Below, piece after piece: positions 23,851 to 37,407 of a DNA stretch of 64,000 bases; position 1 is the first letter of the stretch, and every line of letters begins with the position of its first letter. The notes beneath the pieces are model-generated. The model was not told the origin of the DNA, made no database searches, and worked only from the letters and a program-made list of their open reading frames with translations. A program made the translations under genes and the position numbers. The stretch comes from Garcia nutans (taxonomy: Eukaryota; Streptophyta; Magnoliopsida; Malpighiales; Euphorbiaceae). Location of the stretch: assembly GCA_947685225.1 (NCBI GenBank), contig CANTUV010000007.1, positions 11,304,501 through 11,368,500 on the forward strand, read 5' to 3'.

Positions 23851-24826
23851 CATTAAAACAGATTACAAAAATCTAAATTCTTAGTTTGAACATCGCTGAT
23901 ATGATATAAATAAGACAAAATATATGTGTTAAACTTTGACAATACCCAATAAAACAACAAATTGAATTTCTATCCAAGATAACGTGGAATTGATTACAAA
24001 GTAACAATAATAATAATAAAATGTGATGTATATAATCATACTGATATAATAATCTTTGGATAATGGGTAATCATTAAAATTGAAAATGAATTGGCATAAA
24101 AAACATTAACATTGAGAAACGAATCGAAATCTCATCCCAGATCCAATGCAAAAAAAAAAATTATATCATGCCAATTAAAATACAAAGTAAGTTTAAAAGA
24201 ATTATTCACAACCATGAGATTACCTTACACCGAAGCATTCCCAAATTAATTAAGTAAAATTTATTATTTTACCAGCAAAGATCTAATACATTATAAATTT
24301 TATTTTATCTTTATTTTTTTTTTAATTTTATCAAATTGACACCAGCGTTTGTGAATTTATTTGAATTGGAAAATATATTAATGCTAATATAACACTCAAA
24401 TTCAAAATAAATATAAATAGCAATAAATATTCTATTTTATACTGGGATGCATTTCATTTTTATTATTATATCCATTCCATTGAAATTATTACTTTTGTAT
24501 ATATATATATATCTATATATTTCACTAAAATTATCACTTTATAAAATTAAGAAAAAATAATTTTTTTCCAACTATATTATTGTTATTAATGCATTAATTA
24601 ATAAGGTGAGAGTATGCTAATTTCAATGCTAATAATTTAATGAAAGGTATTTTAATCTATTCAAAATAATTTTTTTATAAAATTAAAAGAATACAATTAT
24701 TACTTTAATATTTATGCATGGGCTAAAGAGAATATAATTTTATGCATAAGATAATACAATTTTATGGGACAAAAGGAGTAAAATTTGTTATAATCATTTT
24801 TTCTAAATTAATTAATAAGAAAATTA
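23851..24826. other. AT-rich intergenic stretch
   Basis: No ORF or element end was recognised. It contains short AAT and TA repeats (about 24007-24020, 24498-24520). Confidence 0.4.
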
Positions 24827-24828
24827 TA

Positions 24829-25364
24829 ATTCCTTCGGTCACAAATAATTATCACTTTAAAAATTTTACATAAAAATTAAGAAAGTTGTATAATAATTAC
24901 TTTCACTTTACTAAATTATTCTTCTCCTTAATTTATTAATCATTCAATTTGTAGCTTTTTTTTTATAATTATATGAAAGTCAATTTGAAATAAATGTACT
25001 CTCTCTGTCTCATTTTTATAGTCCACTAGTTATTTTCACACATATTAATAAAGTATGGTTAATTAAGTTAAAATTTAATTTTTTTATCTAATATGCCCCT
25101 ATTAAATATAACTTATTTTTCAAATCATTTTTAATGTTATTTGCTTGTATGGTGAGAAAATGTATATTAAATGAGAATATAATAGTAAAATAATGATTTT
25201 ATTTATGATAAATGAACTATAATTTAGGATATTTAAAAATAGTATAATGGAATATAAAAATGAGATGGAGAAAGTATAAAATAATTTTAATTTTCGTAAA
25301 GTGATAATTATTTGTGGATAAAATTTATCACTCGAAAGTGATAATTATTTATGAACAAAAAGAG
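24829..25364. mobile_element. Stowaway/Mariner-type MITE containing a second MITE
   Basis: The outer ends are inverted repeats sharing AAATAATTATCACTTT (left from 24829; right the inverse, ending 25364). They are flanked by TA at 24827-24828 and 25365-25366. An inner MITE occupies 24999-25274; without it the outer element would be about 260 bp. An extra copy of the AAAGTGATAATTATTTGTGG motif lies just inside the right end. Confidence 0.65.
24999..25274. mobile_element. Stowaway-type MITE, copy 2 (nested)
   Basis: 276 bp with inverted ends (CTCTCTCTGTCTCATTTTTA and its inverse ending AAAAATGAGATGGAGAAAG) and TA on both sides (24997-24998, 25275-25276). It is a close relative, in opposite orientation, of the element at 7684-7957. 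Confidence 0.8.
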
Positions 25365-25366
25365 TA

Positions 25367-27279
25367 CATGTTACAAAATGATTGCAACAAATTTCAAATA
25401 GAATGAATATATTTCAATAAAAAAAATAGAATATTTATTGTTAATTTAATATGTTCCCTCAGGGCACATATTAGAAAAATCTATTTTGAATATAATTTGT
25501 GTTTTAATATTTTATGAGTACTCTGGGTAAGATGTATATTATTGAAATGAAAATGATATAATAAATGTATGGACATATTAAGATTGATAAAATCTGAAAT
25601 GAGTGTATCAGAGAAAAGGTAAGATAACTAGTATTGAGGATAAGATAAAAAAATATAGATTGTGATTGTTTGACTATGTGAAATGAAAATCTAGTGATGT
25701 ATTTGTCAGAAAAACTAAATAAGTTAAGGTATATATAGCTAGAAGAAGCAAACTTAGACTTAAACTAATTTAAACAAAAGTGATATAGAATGATTTTATG
25801 ATTTTACATCTCTCTAAAAATATAGTTTTATATTATAGCAAGTGAAAAAAGAAAATTTATATAGTTGACCCAATTTAACTTATGATTAAGGTTATATTGA
25901 ATTGAGTTGAGACGAGAAATTCTCTGGTAATTTTATTATATGAAAAATATCTTAATATTTTTACATGAGTTATTTTTTTTTATTTTGAATTGATAGACAC
26001 ATTTTTTATTTTATAAAAATTAAGAAAATTTAGTTATTTTATTAAAAATATAAATTTACATATATTTTTTTCTAGTATATCTTTATTAAAATATGAGATA
26101 TATCAATTAAATATTTTAATAAGTAATATTACATATGGATATAAAAGAGATTTAATATATTAACTATCTTACTACAATAATAAGTGAACTATAATTTAGA
26201 GCAAATGAAAAAGAAAAATATGCCTATTAATTTGAAAAAAAAAGAAAGTAATCTAGCTTATATAGAATGTATATATATAATACATAATTAAAATGTTGTA
26301 GTTGTGCAATTCAAGTAGAATTAATTGCTAGTTTTGAAAAATGAGATAATTATGAGCTAAACTAATTTAATTGGTTAAATTGTCCATTAATGGATAATTA
26401 ACAATTAGGATTGACTTGGTATAAATATTATTTTATGTTTGTTTTCTATTTTAGTGTGTATATCTATTGATCAATTATTCTATTAATACATCAAATATCA
26501 TAATCATTTTCTATCACACGTATCAAATATTACAAATTTGATCACTTTTTAATGAATAATTTTATTTTATTTTTGTAAAATATTATATTTAACTCTATTG
26601 ATTTTATAAGTAAAAAAAAAAAGCTATATTTTAAAAAATAATTAACTTATTAAATTAGTTCATCGCACATTGTATTTTATCAGAATAGAGATATTTATAC
26701 GTGTGTGATTCATTTCTTAGTTCATTGGTAAAAGATGTGGTATGGCATGAATGTAAAACAAACATGGTTTCTTATTATTATTATTTTTAAATTTTTGAAA
26801 AAAAAAATTGACTATAGAGTTTTGTATCTGAAGCCAATTAGATGTTGAAATAAGGAAATGAAAGTGAAATTAAAATTTGAAAAATTTTCTTCTAATTGAT
26901 ATGGGGCGGGCAAGACATTCCCATTTGAGAGGATTAGAAGTGGGGATTTCCTGGTTTGACGTTATCACTGCTCAGGTGGAAATTACTAGGTTAAAAGTGG
27001 TTGCGACATCCTTTTCTCAAGGCAAAAAATTTTTAGAAATGGCTTTGTAAATTGTCTTATCCCTTTAGAAAGGGTGAATGTATATATATATAAAAAAAAA
27101 CCGAACGGTGCCAAGTTGAATCCCTTTGGGTCGACGGAGGAGATAATTGAGTTAAGCGAAATTAATTTCCTTTTTCTTGGTTTTTTTGGAATTGCATTGA
27201 ACTAAAAAAATGTTAGGTTTTTGAATTAAGGATTTTGTTAAATATGAGAATGGTAAATTGCAGTAGCAGCAATTTTAAT
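25367..27279. other. AT-rich intergenic stretch with a GC-richer patch
   Basis: Mostly low-complexity AT-rich DNA. Between about 26890 and 27170 the composition rises, and a run resembling a retrotransposon tail (TGTATATATATATAAAAAAA, ending near 27101) appears. It may be a LINE 3' end, but no domain is readable. Confidence 0.35.
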
Positions 27280-27690
27280 GAGGCAAATGTTGAGCTTGAT
27301 TGAGTCTTTCAAGATTCTGCAGGTCAGGTATTAGCCTTCTGCTACAAAAAATTATTGGCAAATTAGAACTCCTATACAGCTGAAGCTATGGCCATTAGTG
27401 TTGGGTTAAAAATTGCTTGGGATTTCTGCTCATAAAAATGAATTGAAAATGCCTGCAAAATAGTTATTGACATACTCATCAACAAAGTGCAGCAAAGGAA
27501 TGAATTTGATGTGGCCTTAAATGATTGTCAGATTCCAGTAAAAACTTCTAGCTTTTTTCATGGTCTTTTGTGCCTAGGATTATAACATACTAGCTCAAGA
27601 TTTGGCCAAATATTCTTTCGTTTTAGTAGATGGATTATATTGGGGGGAGAGTCTGTCTTGAGCAATGAAAATTCTAGCTGTAGAAAAGTA
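27280..27690 (+). pseudogene. LINE RNase H domain relic
   Basis: Broken frames read FQDSAGQVLAFCYKKLLANN, then YTAEAMAISVGLKIAWDFCS (the conserved Glu-containing helix), ENACKIVIDILINKVQQRNE, and a tail with GLYWGESLS. This order is that of the C-terminal RNase H of plant L1-type LINEs, also seen intact at 10930-11300. Several stops and shifts are present, and no reverse transcriptase remains next to it. Confidence 0.65.
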
Positions 27691-27986
27691 TCTATAATGA
27701 AAATTATGTGCCAAATATAGCAAAATAAAAAATCATCACTGTTAATTCATAAAATAATCTTTAATATCAGAATAATAATAATAATGGTAGCAACAAATTC
27801 TGAACCTGGTGCCCAAAAAATACACCAGATATCAGTATGGTCTAAGTAAATAAAAAAAAAACATGATAAACATTAGAGAGCATATTTAATTATATAATCA
27901 TGAACATTGCTCTCTCTATAATTATATATTTTATAATAAACAAAAAAAAAACAAAAAAGAAAATTATATATATATGAGAAAACAGA

Positions 27987-28741
27987 TCATGTGGATTGAG
28001 AACTCAAAAGCTCAGCATATTTGACTTTAGAGACACTCTCAAGCACTTCAAATGGAATTATGTCTCCAGTAAGAACCACCAACTTGCTTTCAAGGTCTAC
28101 TTTGTATGAGCTCACTCCTGTATTTTTATTATTATTATATACACATAATAAAATAAAGATTATTACTTAATTAATTATAATTAATGGTTTTAGTTGAAGA
28201 AAAAGCTTAATTAATAGAGCATTAATTCAGTCAACTATAATTTTAAATGAAGTAAAAATTAACTTAATAATAATTAGTGGGGTGACTGATCATATGCTAA
28301 TAATTATTAATTAATTTCATGTGTACCTTCCAACTTCGAAACATGCTTCTCAACCTTTCTTGCACATCCATGGCAGTGCATGGACACCCTTAGCACCACC
28401 ATCTGCATCAAACATTTTTAAAATTAGGAAAACTAGTTAGAAGTTTTTTTTTTTTTTTTAAATTTAATCAGAGAAAGAAAAGATTAATAAAACAAAACAA
28501 GAGTATTTGAGAGAGAGAAACATACCTTGGGCTTGAGTTGAAATGCCAAGGTTTGGTTACCAGAAACAACATCTTTCAGTCTCAGAACCCGAGCTTTATT
28601 ATCACTTGTAATCAGAGGTTTTTTCTGAAACTCATCTTCATAACTTTTTAAGGAATTCATACAGAAACAAGACCTTGATGATGAACTTGAACTCAAACAA
28701 AGGCAATCTAATACCTTCTCAAAACTAGTTAGCTTACCCAT
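27987..28741 (-). CDS. Heavy-metal-associated (HMA) domain protein, NaKR-like small form
   Basis: Three exons: 28741-28526, 28402-28327 and 28117-27987. All introns have GT-AG ends and the frame is kept, giving 140 residues ending in TGA. The N-terminus (MGKLTSFEKVLDCLCLSSSS, CFCMNSLKSYEDEFQKKPLI) and the segment RLKDVVSGNQTLAFQLKPK are typical of plant proteins related to SODIUM POTASSIUM ROOT DEFECTIVE. The HMA domain starts at MVVLRVSMHCHGCARKVEKH, with metal-binding CxxC in MHCHGC, followed by VSSYKVDLESKLVVLTGDII and FEVLESVSKVK. Such domains bind copper, zinc or cadmium, and NaKR proteins act in the phloem. No CaaX box ends the protein (LLSSQST), so it is not an isoprenylated HIPP. The Met at 28741 was preferred over the in-frame Met at 28759 because the family begins MGKL. 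Specific function is inferred. Confidence 0.9.
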
Positions 28742-28759
28742 CTCTACCAATATCAACAA

Positions 28760-31147
28760 TAATAGTCTTCTTTTCCAGAAAACAAATCAAGAATATAAAA
28801 ATATAATGTGAAAACCAATTTTCCTGGGACAGCCTGAACTTAAGAAGAGAGAGCAGAAACCCAATAAAGAAACTTGAAGAAAATCAAGATCAAGATTCAA
28901 AAATTAAAAGAGACCCATTTCTCTTTAGTCAACAAAATGCAGAAAAAAAGGGTACTAAAATGACTCAAAATGGATCCCCTAATAAAGAGCAATTAGGAGA
29001 ACAAATCCAGTTAGATTTTGTCATGTGATGAACTAAAAAAAGAAGGGTATCATTCTAAATTCTATAAAAGGCTTCGAAAAAGAGGGGATTTTCATGTGAG
29101 AATGAATTTAATTGGCAATTGTATTTTGATGAAATAAATAAATAAAAAGTGAAAAGATCAGTGAAGTTTGTGTCATGTGACTTTTCTGGTAATGAAAGCA
29201 CTAAATGCAAACAGCATTGAAGCTTATATTGTATTTCATATGCCTCAAGAGGCGAAGAAAATAATAAAGAAAGAACAAAAGACAAATTTATATATGCATA
29301 AATGGGTTTTGGATAAGCATCTTTGCAAGCCTAATTAATATGAGAATATGAGTTATTAAGTTAAAATAATTGTTTAATTAGTAATGCAACATGACATATG
29401 TCTGAGTACTATTTAAATCTATTAACACTAACGAAGAATGCTAATTATAGTCACTTTAAAGAATGATTGTTCAATAATCTCTTTTTTATTGATTAGAAAA
29501 TATTTATTATAGATTTATTTATTAAGAGAAATATTATAATAAATATTTTTTAATAAATAAAAGGAATATTATTGAGCAGTTATTTTTTAAAATGACTGTA
29601 ATTAACATTCTTTTAACATAAATAGTTACGACAGAAAGATACAGCAACGAATATTGTATTTAATACTAATCATTGTATAATTTAATTGGTTTTTTCACTC
29701 TTTTTGAAATTTTGGGTATTTAAGTTCAAATCTTCCTGTTGAATGAGAGTTATTTAAGGAAATTATTTATCTTTTATTGTTTAATATATAATTATTTCAG
29801 CATATTTGATTTCTTATAAATAGAGAAAAGTATGACTTAATAAATTTTAATTAAAAATTATGTATTTCAATTAAAATTAATTAGGTTTGTTTTAATAATT
29901 GAAATACTTGTAATAATTGTTTAAGTAAAATTTTGCCTTGTTTTCTAAATTTAGAAATAATTATAAGTTTCAAATATATTTTTGAAGAAAATGAAAATTC
30001 ATTGTAAACAAGAATTGCAGGGCCATATATTAATAATGGGAATATTGGGTAGTGCCCTTTTCAGTAGATTAGATGGAAGCAGACTGCAGAGCTGTGGATT
30101 ATGTAAGACCATATATCAATAATAATTATTATAGCAATAGCCAATAGAGAGTATACAATAGTTTTAAAATCAAAACCCTAATGAACTAAAAAAAAATAAT
30201 TAAAATGCTACTATTGCGAATTGAAGGTGTTGACAACTGTCTTTGCCTCCAATATATAAAATAGAACAAATGAGAGGAGAGGCAATCAATTATTGGTCAT
30301 ACGACTAAATATATAATATAAATATATAGTTGGAAGAATTTCATGTGGGAAATTAAACATCCAATGAAGGATCCAGCGAAAATTGGGAAAGCATGTTTTA
30401 ATATTCACTCTCAGTCTCATATTGTGCTGCTGGCTCCCCATCTGTATTGCACCACGCATTTTATTTATTTATTTCATTAACTATAGCATTGCAATTTTTA
30501 ATTTTTTTTGTTGGTTATATTTTGCTTATTAAAAGATTAAATGTTGCTAAATTAAAAGAAAAAAATTCTACTGCCATACAGTTGAATAAATAAATATGAT
30601 AAATATTAAAGTTTGAATAATTCCATAAGAAATAAGGAAGAAATTATTAAACAAAATGAGAAGAAAATTAAGTTGCTTATCTATCTTATTATTATGGTAA
30701 ATAAACTATATTAAACAAAACAGAAAGCAACAAAAAATTGAGAAATCCCTTAAAAAAGAAAATGGAGTTCCTCTGAATTGCATTCAGTTTTGAAGCTGAA
30801 ATGATGGAGTCCAACATCCAAAAGCTTGTGCTCTAATAAATTATAACTGCATTAAACAATAAATGATAGAATCTCATGTAAATTAATAATAAATAAATTG
30901 CAGAATGCTTTTGTTAGCTTTTGTAGAGCAAGTTGAACATGAAATTATATAATATTTATTATTTGATATTCTAAATTTTTATTATATATGTCAATACCTA
31001 ATATGTTATGCAATAAATATTATAAATATAAAAATCCTTACACTTCAAAAAAAAAAGTAAAAAAAATTCTTGTTCATGGAATTGCAATATGCATGGTGGT
31101 CTAATCAGAAATTACCACGTAGAAAAAGATAATTAGGTTGTGGATAT
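28760..31147. other. Upstream flank of the HMA gene and AT-rich spacer
   Basis: The first few hundred bases would hold the HMA promoter and leader. Beyond that no ORF or element boundary was recognised. A slightly GC-richer segment is at 30050-30130 and 30360-30460. Confidence 0.4.
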
Positions 31148-33782
31148 TGTAATATTTAAAATTTTAAATGCTAAATTTTTAATTTAATATAGATAATTAA
31201 TAGTGAATTGTGATATAAGTTGTAGGGATAAATGATGTAAATAGTAAATCTTAAAAATTTACTAAAGAAATTATATATTTTTAAGGTTTTACGAGACTAA
31301 AAAATCGAATTAAAATAAAAAAATAATAAAGAGAGTGCACCATAGCTAAGATGAAATTGATTACACTATATTAAACTGTATATATATAAGTGTATGGACA
31401 TGTGTATTTATGTAGAAGTTCCTTTCTTCTTCTTCTTTCTTCCTCCTTCATCCACATTCATCATCATCAACATAACCAAAACTCTTCATTTCACATTCTT
31501 TTCCAAAATTTAGCTAAAATTTAAGAGAAAATCACATCTAGTTATGAATTTTTAAAAGAATAAGCTAAAAAATGGGAGATTATCAACAAGTGATTAAAGA
31601 AAAAGAGGGAAAAGAGAGAAGAAAAGAGATTTTGAAAGAGATATGTGCTTTTGTAAATTAATTTACAAATATTTAAATTTCTATGAATTTTAATATTTGA
31701 ATTAGTTGATTGAGTTATCTATAATGAATTATTACTGAAAAGTTTTGGTCAAGTGAATTTATGAGTAAAAAAATGAGTTAAAGGAACTTTTAGTGATGAG
31801 TATGATTCTTAATTCAATCATTATAAGAGTTGAGTGATTTAATACTGTTGTTAGCCATAAGTAATGATTGAAGACTTAAATAATTAAAGTGTGATTAAAG
31901 TATTTGTATAAACTCTATCTATGTTAAAGAAACTAGTTTTGATCCATTATTATCATATATTTGGATATATGAAGTTTAAGTTGATAAGTGTTCGAAATAT
32001 AGAACTTTGCTGACACAACCAGTGACAAGGCCATGTCACTGGGCGTGTCAATGTTGTTGTGTTTTAGTATTAATAACATGACAGAGAATACGCTCGTATC
32101 ATTGGGCGTGTCATAGTTACTGTGATAAAAGATAAATGACACGGCCAGTGACACGCCTGTATCGTTGAACGTGTCATAGCTGCTGTAATGCAATAGTAGT
32201 AATACGGGCAATGACACGCATGCGTTGTTGGACGTGTCATTTGAAGAATTTGTCTAAAGTGGTTCTTTTCTTATTTTTCATCCATGATTTCGGTCTAAAT
32301 GACTATAAGGCCTTAAAATATAAAGGATTATTAAAATCAACCCTAATAAGTAGTACAATAAATTTTGAATATATGATAAATATGTGTAATATTAGGTGTT
32401 GATCAAAAAATTATTCTATTGAAGTGATATACATAATTCAGTGTTAATCAAAACTAATGAATTCCCTAAACCATACTGATTTTAGATCTAGTTTTGGATT
32501 GAATGGCTAACTAGAGAAAGGATAACCATAGTGGTAGTGGGCACCTCGTGCCATTAATGGGCACATTGTGTCATCAATGACAGTAGACATAATTGTCATT
32601 ATATATTCTTGAGATTTGGCATTAAAATTACTACACTAACCTGTTATCCAAACCTATGATCTGAGTTCAGTATATATTGACATATTTAATGAAGTTATTT
32701 AAATCGAAAATATATGTGAATATGATGTTATGAATAATGAAAGAAATATAAAATAATAATATAAGTCAATTACTTAAATCGACTTACTGTGTTATAATGT
32801 GAAAGTAATTGATAATATACATATTAATGTTTACAAGTGAAAGTTCTAATGCACGGAATAGAAATGTTATGCTCAAGTTATTGAATTTATCAATAACTTT
32901 CTAAGTGTTATAATGATTGAAAGTGTATATAATGATGTAAGATACAAAGTGCCTCAAAGTATAGTACTAAATCTAAGTGCCAAAATTATAGACTGAAATA
33001 AATTATCCTATATATGAAACTAAAAAATAAGTCTTAAATAAAATAATTCAAAAAGAGAAAAGTTGCAATACGGAAAGTGTAGTATAACATGATGTCTTTT
33101 ATAAAGTTAAAGTTATTATTTTGTGTGATAAAAATATTATGTTGGTTTGTTATTAAAAATATTTAAATGTTTTTTTAAAATTAAGTATTATTACTATATT
33201 TTTGTAAGTATTTTTCTTTAATATTAAGTGACAAAATATGTTTATAAAATTATCACTAAATTTTACTTAACGTGTTAGAATTATTTTCTGACACGCAGGT
33301 ATTAGGTTATCGAAGCAAGTTAAGAAGTGGAATTAAGGATCTCAGAAAATTAACTATAGTAGACATAGAGATATTTTGTATATTGTTCTCATAAGTTGTG
33401 AAATGTATATATATATATATATATAATTTAATTTGGCTATTTGAGATATTGTACAAATTTATAAATATGAAAGGAATTTAGAGGACGAAGTTTGAGATTC
33501 TAGTAAATGATTATCAAATAAAGTAATGTATTATATATTTATTTGATTTAATAAATTTATAATGATTATCTGATTTATAATTAGTATTTGAATTATTGGA
33601 AATGTTAGAGATTAATTTAAATGTTGAATTTATAAGTGTTGTATTTTATAGATTATATTATTATTTGAAAATTTTTATTAGTTGAAAGAGAATTTTATAA
33701 ATAAATTGATTAGAATATTAATAATATATTGAGTAATATTTTTTTGATAATTTTATGTAAGAATTATAAAAAAAATGTTACA
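31148..33782 (+). mobile_element. Solo LTR of a Gypsy-type element, copy 1
   Basis: Begins TGTAATATTTAAAATTTTAA and ends ATGTTACA. The flanks GATAT (31143-31147) and GATGT (33783-33787) fit a 5-bp duplication with one change. It is homologous along its length to the minus-strand solo LTR at 39431-41548: both share AATAGTRAATCTT, GTGCACCATAG, GGACATGTGT, the 63-bp array, AACCTATGATCTGAGTTCAG and GTGTTAGAAT. A TATA-like TGTATATATATAAG lies at about 31378. It is 2.6 kb, about 0.5 kb longer than the other copy because of insertions. No internal retrotransposon sequence adjoins it. Confidence 0.82.
32020..32250. repeat. 63-bp-period array inside solo LTR copy 1
   Basis: The marker CGTGTCA recurs at 32044, 32107, 32170 and 32233, exactly 63 bp apart. 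Each unit carries inverted GACAC...GTGTC words that can pair. The open frame on the minus strand here (31933-32217) is a by-product of the array. Confidence 0.85.
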
Positions 33783-36700
33783 GATGTTACGTAATTCAAT
33801 TTTCGGTTCTTCTTAAATCACATCAAATGACATAATACTTGTCTGATAGATTGTGATGCTATTTTAATTTTTATGTGCTTTTTTTTTAGCAATAATTTTT
33901 TTTTATGGCCTTAGTCAAATAATTTTTTCTTTAAGTAGTTGATATGGAAAGCGCATACCACTGTCACTGAGGTGTATTTTCAGCTCCTTTAAGTCCCCGC
34001 CGGTTCTCCATTCGGAAGAATATACCTGTAATTTCCAAGACAATAAAACTCACTTTTCTAAATTGCCGAATGCATAAAACATTTTGTAACGAACTGTTTT
34101 AATTTAATAATAATTTTTAAATTTAAATTTTAAATATATAACTACGATTAAAATTTTATAAAAAAAAAGCTTCAATTTATTAAAATTTGAATATTAAATT
34201 TCATCTTTCTAATACAATAAAATGCAAACTATTCAATAATACTAGAAGAAAATAATAATAATTAAAAAAAAGCAATATCAATACCAAAATAATATTATTT
34301 TATTAAATAATAAATATATATATTGTGATTTAACTATAAAATTAACAATAATCAATATAATAAAAAGTAAATTCACCTCAATTAATATTTTTTTCAAATT
34401 ATCTTTTAAAATAGTTATTAGATTTTTTTATCAATTTTTTATTTATGAAAAATGTTAAAAGTTGAAATGTACCTTTTCTTTTACGATTAAAATAAATAGC
34501 ACTCTCCATCCTTAAGAAATCCAATTTTCTTCCCCAACACAATAAACTTTAAAAAAAGAGAGAGAGAGATTAAGAACAAATAAAAAATTGAGAAAATACG
34601 AAAAATTACAATCCATGACTCACTGAGAATTTTAACTGCAATTTAGAAAGTGATAATTAAGACATCTGTATGGTGAGAGGTAAAAAGAAAAGATAGCTTA
34701 ATGTTTTATGTTTTCCTGCAAGGATCATATGCAAATCGCAAGGGTTAAAGCCATCGACAATAAAAAAAAGTTATTTATAGTTTGAAAATTACTATTAAAC
34801 TAAACTAATATTTTCACCAAATTTAAGACCTTCACGTGGACATGATTGGCATAATTAAATGTCTCCTCTTTAATTGACACCACCAGCAGTGAAGTACATA
34901 CTTATTTATATAAATATATATTTTTCATATCATTTAAAAAAAAATATGTACCAAAGCTAGCTACAAAGGACAGACAAACCCTAAATTGTGGATATATTTG
35001 TTGGCCCAAAGGCCCATATTCAATCCCACCACACCTATTTTTAATTTTTGTATATGTAGATGTAATAATTTTGAAATCAAATAATAATTTTAAGTAGAAA
35101 CTATGAAAATTTGATAATTATAAAATTTTTTCTTATTTAATAATTAATTTAAAAATTATAGAATTAGCATCTTATAATCATAAATACTATTTATAGAATT
35201 AATATTATTGAAGTTTAGCATATTATATATACAAACTATTCTAATTTTAATATTCTAATTTTTTTTAACAAAGCAAATTAACAAGAAAATAAATTATTTA
35301 AAAAATTATATTATGAATTTTTATGAAAGGAATATATATATATATATATATATATTGGAACGTACAAAGAATATGCTCATGCATGCATAATTTTAAAATA
35401 AAAATATAAATCATTTATCTCCTCAAGCTATCTTTTTTAATATTTTATAAGTTGTGTTAAAAATTTATAGCATATGTTGGTTGCATATAAAACACTTGTT
35501 GTTTTTTGTATGGTATTTTGAATATGAATGAGGAAAAAATATATTAGTTAAAAATAATACAGAAACTAAACATTTGAAAAAGTGGGAAATGATAAGAGAA
35601 AAGGGAAGGATTTATAAAAAAATTTATTAAGCATAGGATACAAAATAAAATACAAAAAATTCAACTAATATTTGCAAGAAATATACATTTTTTTCAATTT
35701 TTTTATGAATAAAAAATCATCCCATATACATTATGCATATTTATCAAAAAATAATCCTACTTCAAATATAATTATTCTAAAAATTAATTTATATTATTAT
35801 TAATATTTTTTTTACAATATGTAATAGCTAATTATTATCAATATGGATACTACAATTCTATTTGAACTCTTCAAATGATAATAAATTTAATATTTTAAAA
35901 ATTAATTTATATTATTAGATAAATAATTAATTATTAAATAAAAATTAGATAAATATCCTATTTATTATTTAAAATTTTAAATTATATTATTAAATAATAA
36001 TTAATTATTATCAATATTAAATAGTTTATTTTAATAATATTTAAACTCTCTAAATAAATATATATAATAATTAATTAGTTATCTATTTTAATAAATAAAA
36101 ATTTAATTTAATTATTTTAAAAAATTAGTATTATACCACATGGAATAATATTGTATCAGTGTTATCTATTTTAGTATTTTATATAGGTTTTTTATTTTAT
36201 ATTTTCTATTTTTTTAAAGAAAATTAGAGTATTTATTTTCTACATAAAATTTAGAAAATATGTTTATTTAGTAAAAATGGGAAACTATTTTTATTTTGAA
36301 AAATTAGAAAATACATTTATTTAATAAAAATAGAAAATAGTTTTCTAAATTAAAAAAATATTTAAATGAAATTAAAAATAATTTTTTATGAAAAAATTAT
36401 AAAAATAAGAAATTATTTCTCAAACTTTTAAACTTAATATATATATATATATATATATATATTAAATGATGTTAAAATTTAATTATTTTTAAGGGTATGA
36501 GATTTCGTACAATTTCTATATAATTAAGTTTAAATTATATATAAACTTAATTATATTAAATAGTTTATATAAATTATGTTAATCTTATTAAGTTTATATT
36601 ATAAATGAGGTCTAAAAAAAGTTTATATTATATATATCTATAAATAAATAGTAAACCAATGTTAAATAACATTAAAACCAAACCATTATTCATTTTTAGA

Positions 36701-37407
36701 AGGTTGAATTACTATTAGATTGATCGTCTAAAGTCCCGGAAGGTAATATCAATTTCTATAATTTAAATAAGAGTAGAAAATTTGTAGATGAACAGTGGAT
36801 TTGATAAGCTTATGTCTATTTTTATACTATTCTTCTTTGTGATGTCCTTCCTCATTAAGATATTTACTTTTTAGTCCTTTTATTATTTGGTAGCAATTAA
36901 TCATTTTGTGAAACGCTATATAGGTAATGTGGCATAGCATATATATCTATTCATATTGTTTCTATTGATAATTTATTTATAAAATCATAAATAAAAGGCT
37001 TAGTAAATAAATTTATTTTAAATTTGTGTGATTTTGTAATTACATCCTTTTTTTTATTTTTTATTTTTGTCAATTTTGTTATAATTTAAAAAATTAGTTG
37101 TAATTCCGTCTCAGAGAAAATAAATACAAGTTCTTGGTTTCCCAATTATATATATATATATATACTAGGATAAATTGCTAAATGTTTTTTGATATTTGAT
37201 GATACTTAATTACAATTAAATCCTTACTTGTAACAATTTTTTTAAAATTGCTAATACTTTAGCCCTTTTGTTATATAATAATACAATATATTTTCTCAAT
37301 GAAAATATCATACACTTTTATTCTTTAAAATTTTACTTGAAATAGTATTTTACTACTAAATAATTTTTAATTAATGTCTTAAAATTAAGAGATGAGAGAA
37401 TAAAAAA
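33783..37407. other. AT-rich spacer with TA microsatellites
   Basis: Very low complexity. TA runs at 35332-35355, 36436-36462 and 37146-37164. Small GC-richer patches are at 33945-34035 and 34960-35040. No gene or bounded element was recognised. Confidence 0.5.

Noticed and set aside
29700..29760. Possible tRNA because of a GTTCAAATC word
   Set aside because: No acceptor stem, D-arm or anticodon arm can be built around it.
31933..32217. Repeat-rich minus-strand ORF suggestive of a novel repeat protein
   Set aside because: The repeated peptide (ND-T-S-V-type words) is produced by the 63-bp DNA array, whose length is a multiple of three. The same array gives a similar ORF in the second LTR.
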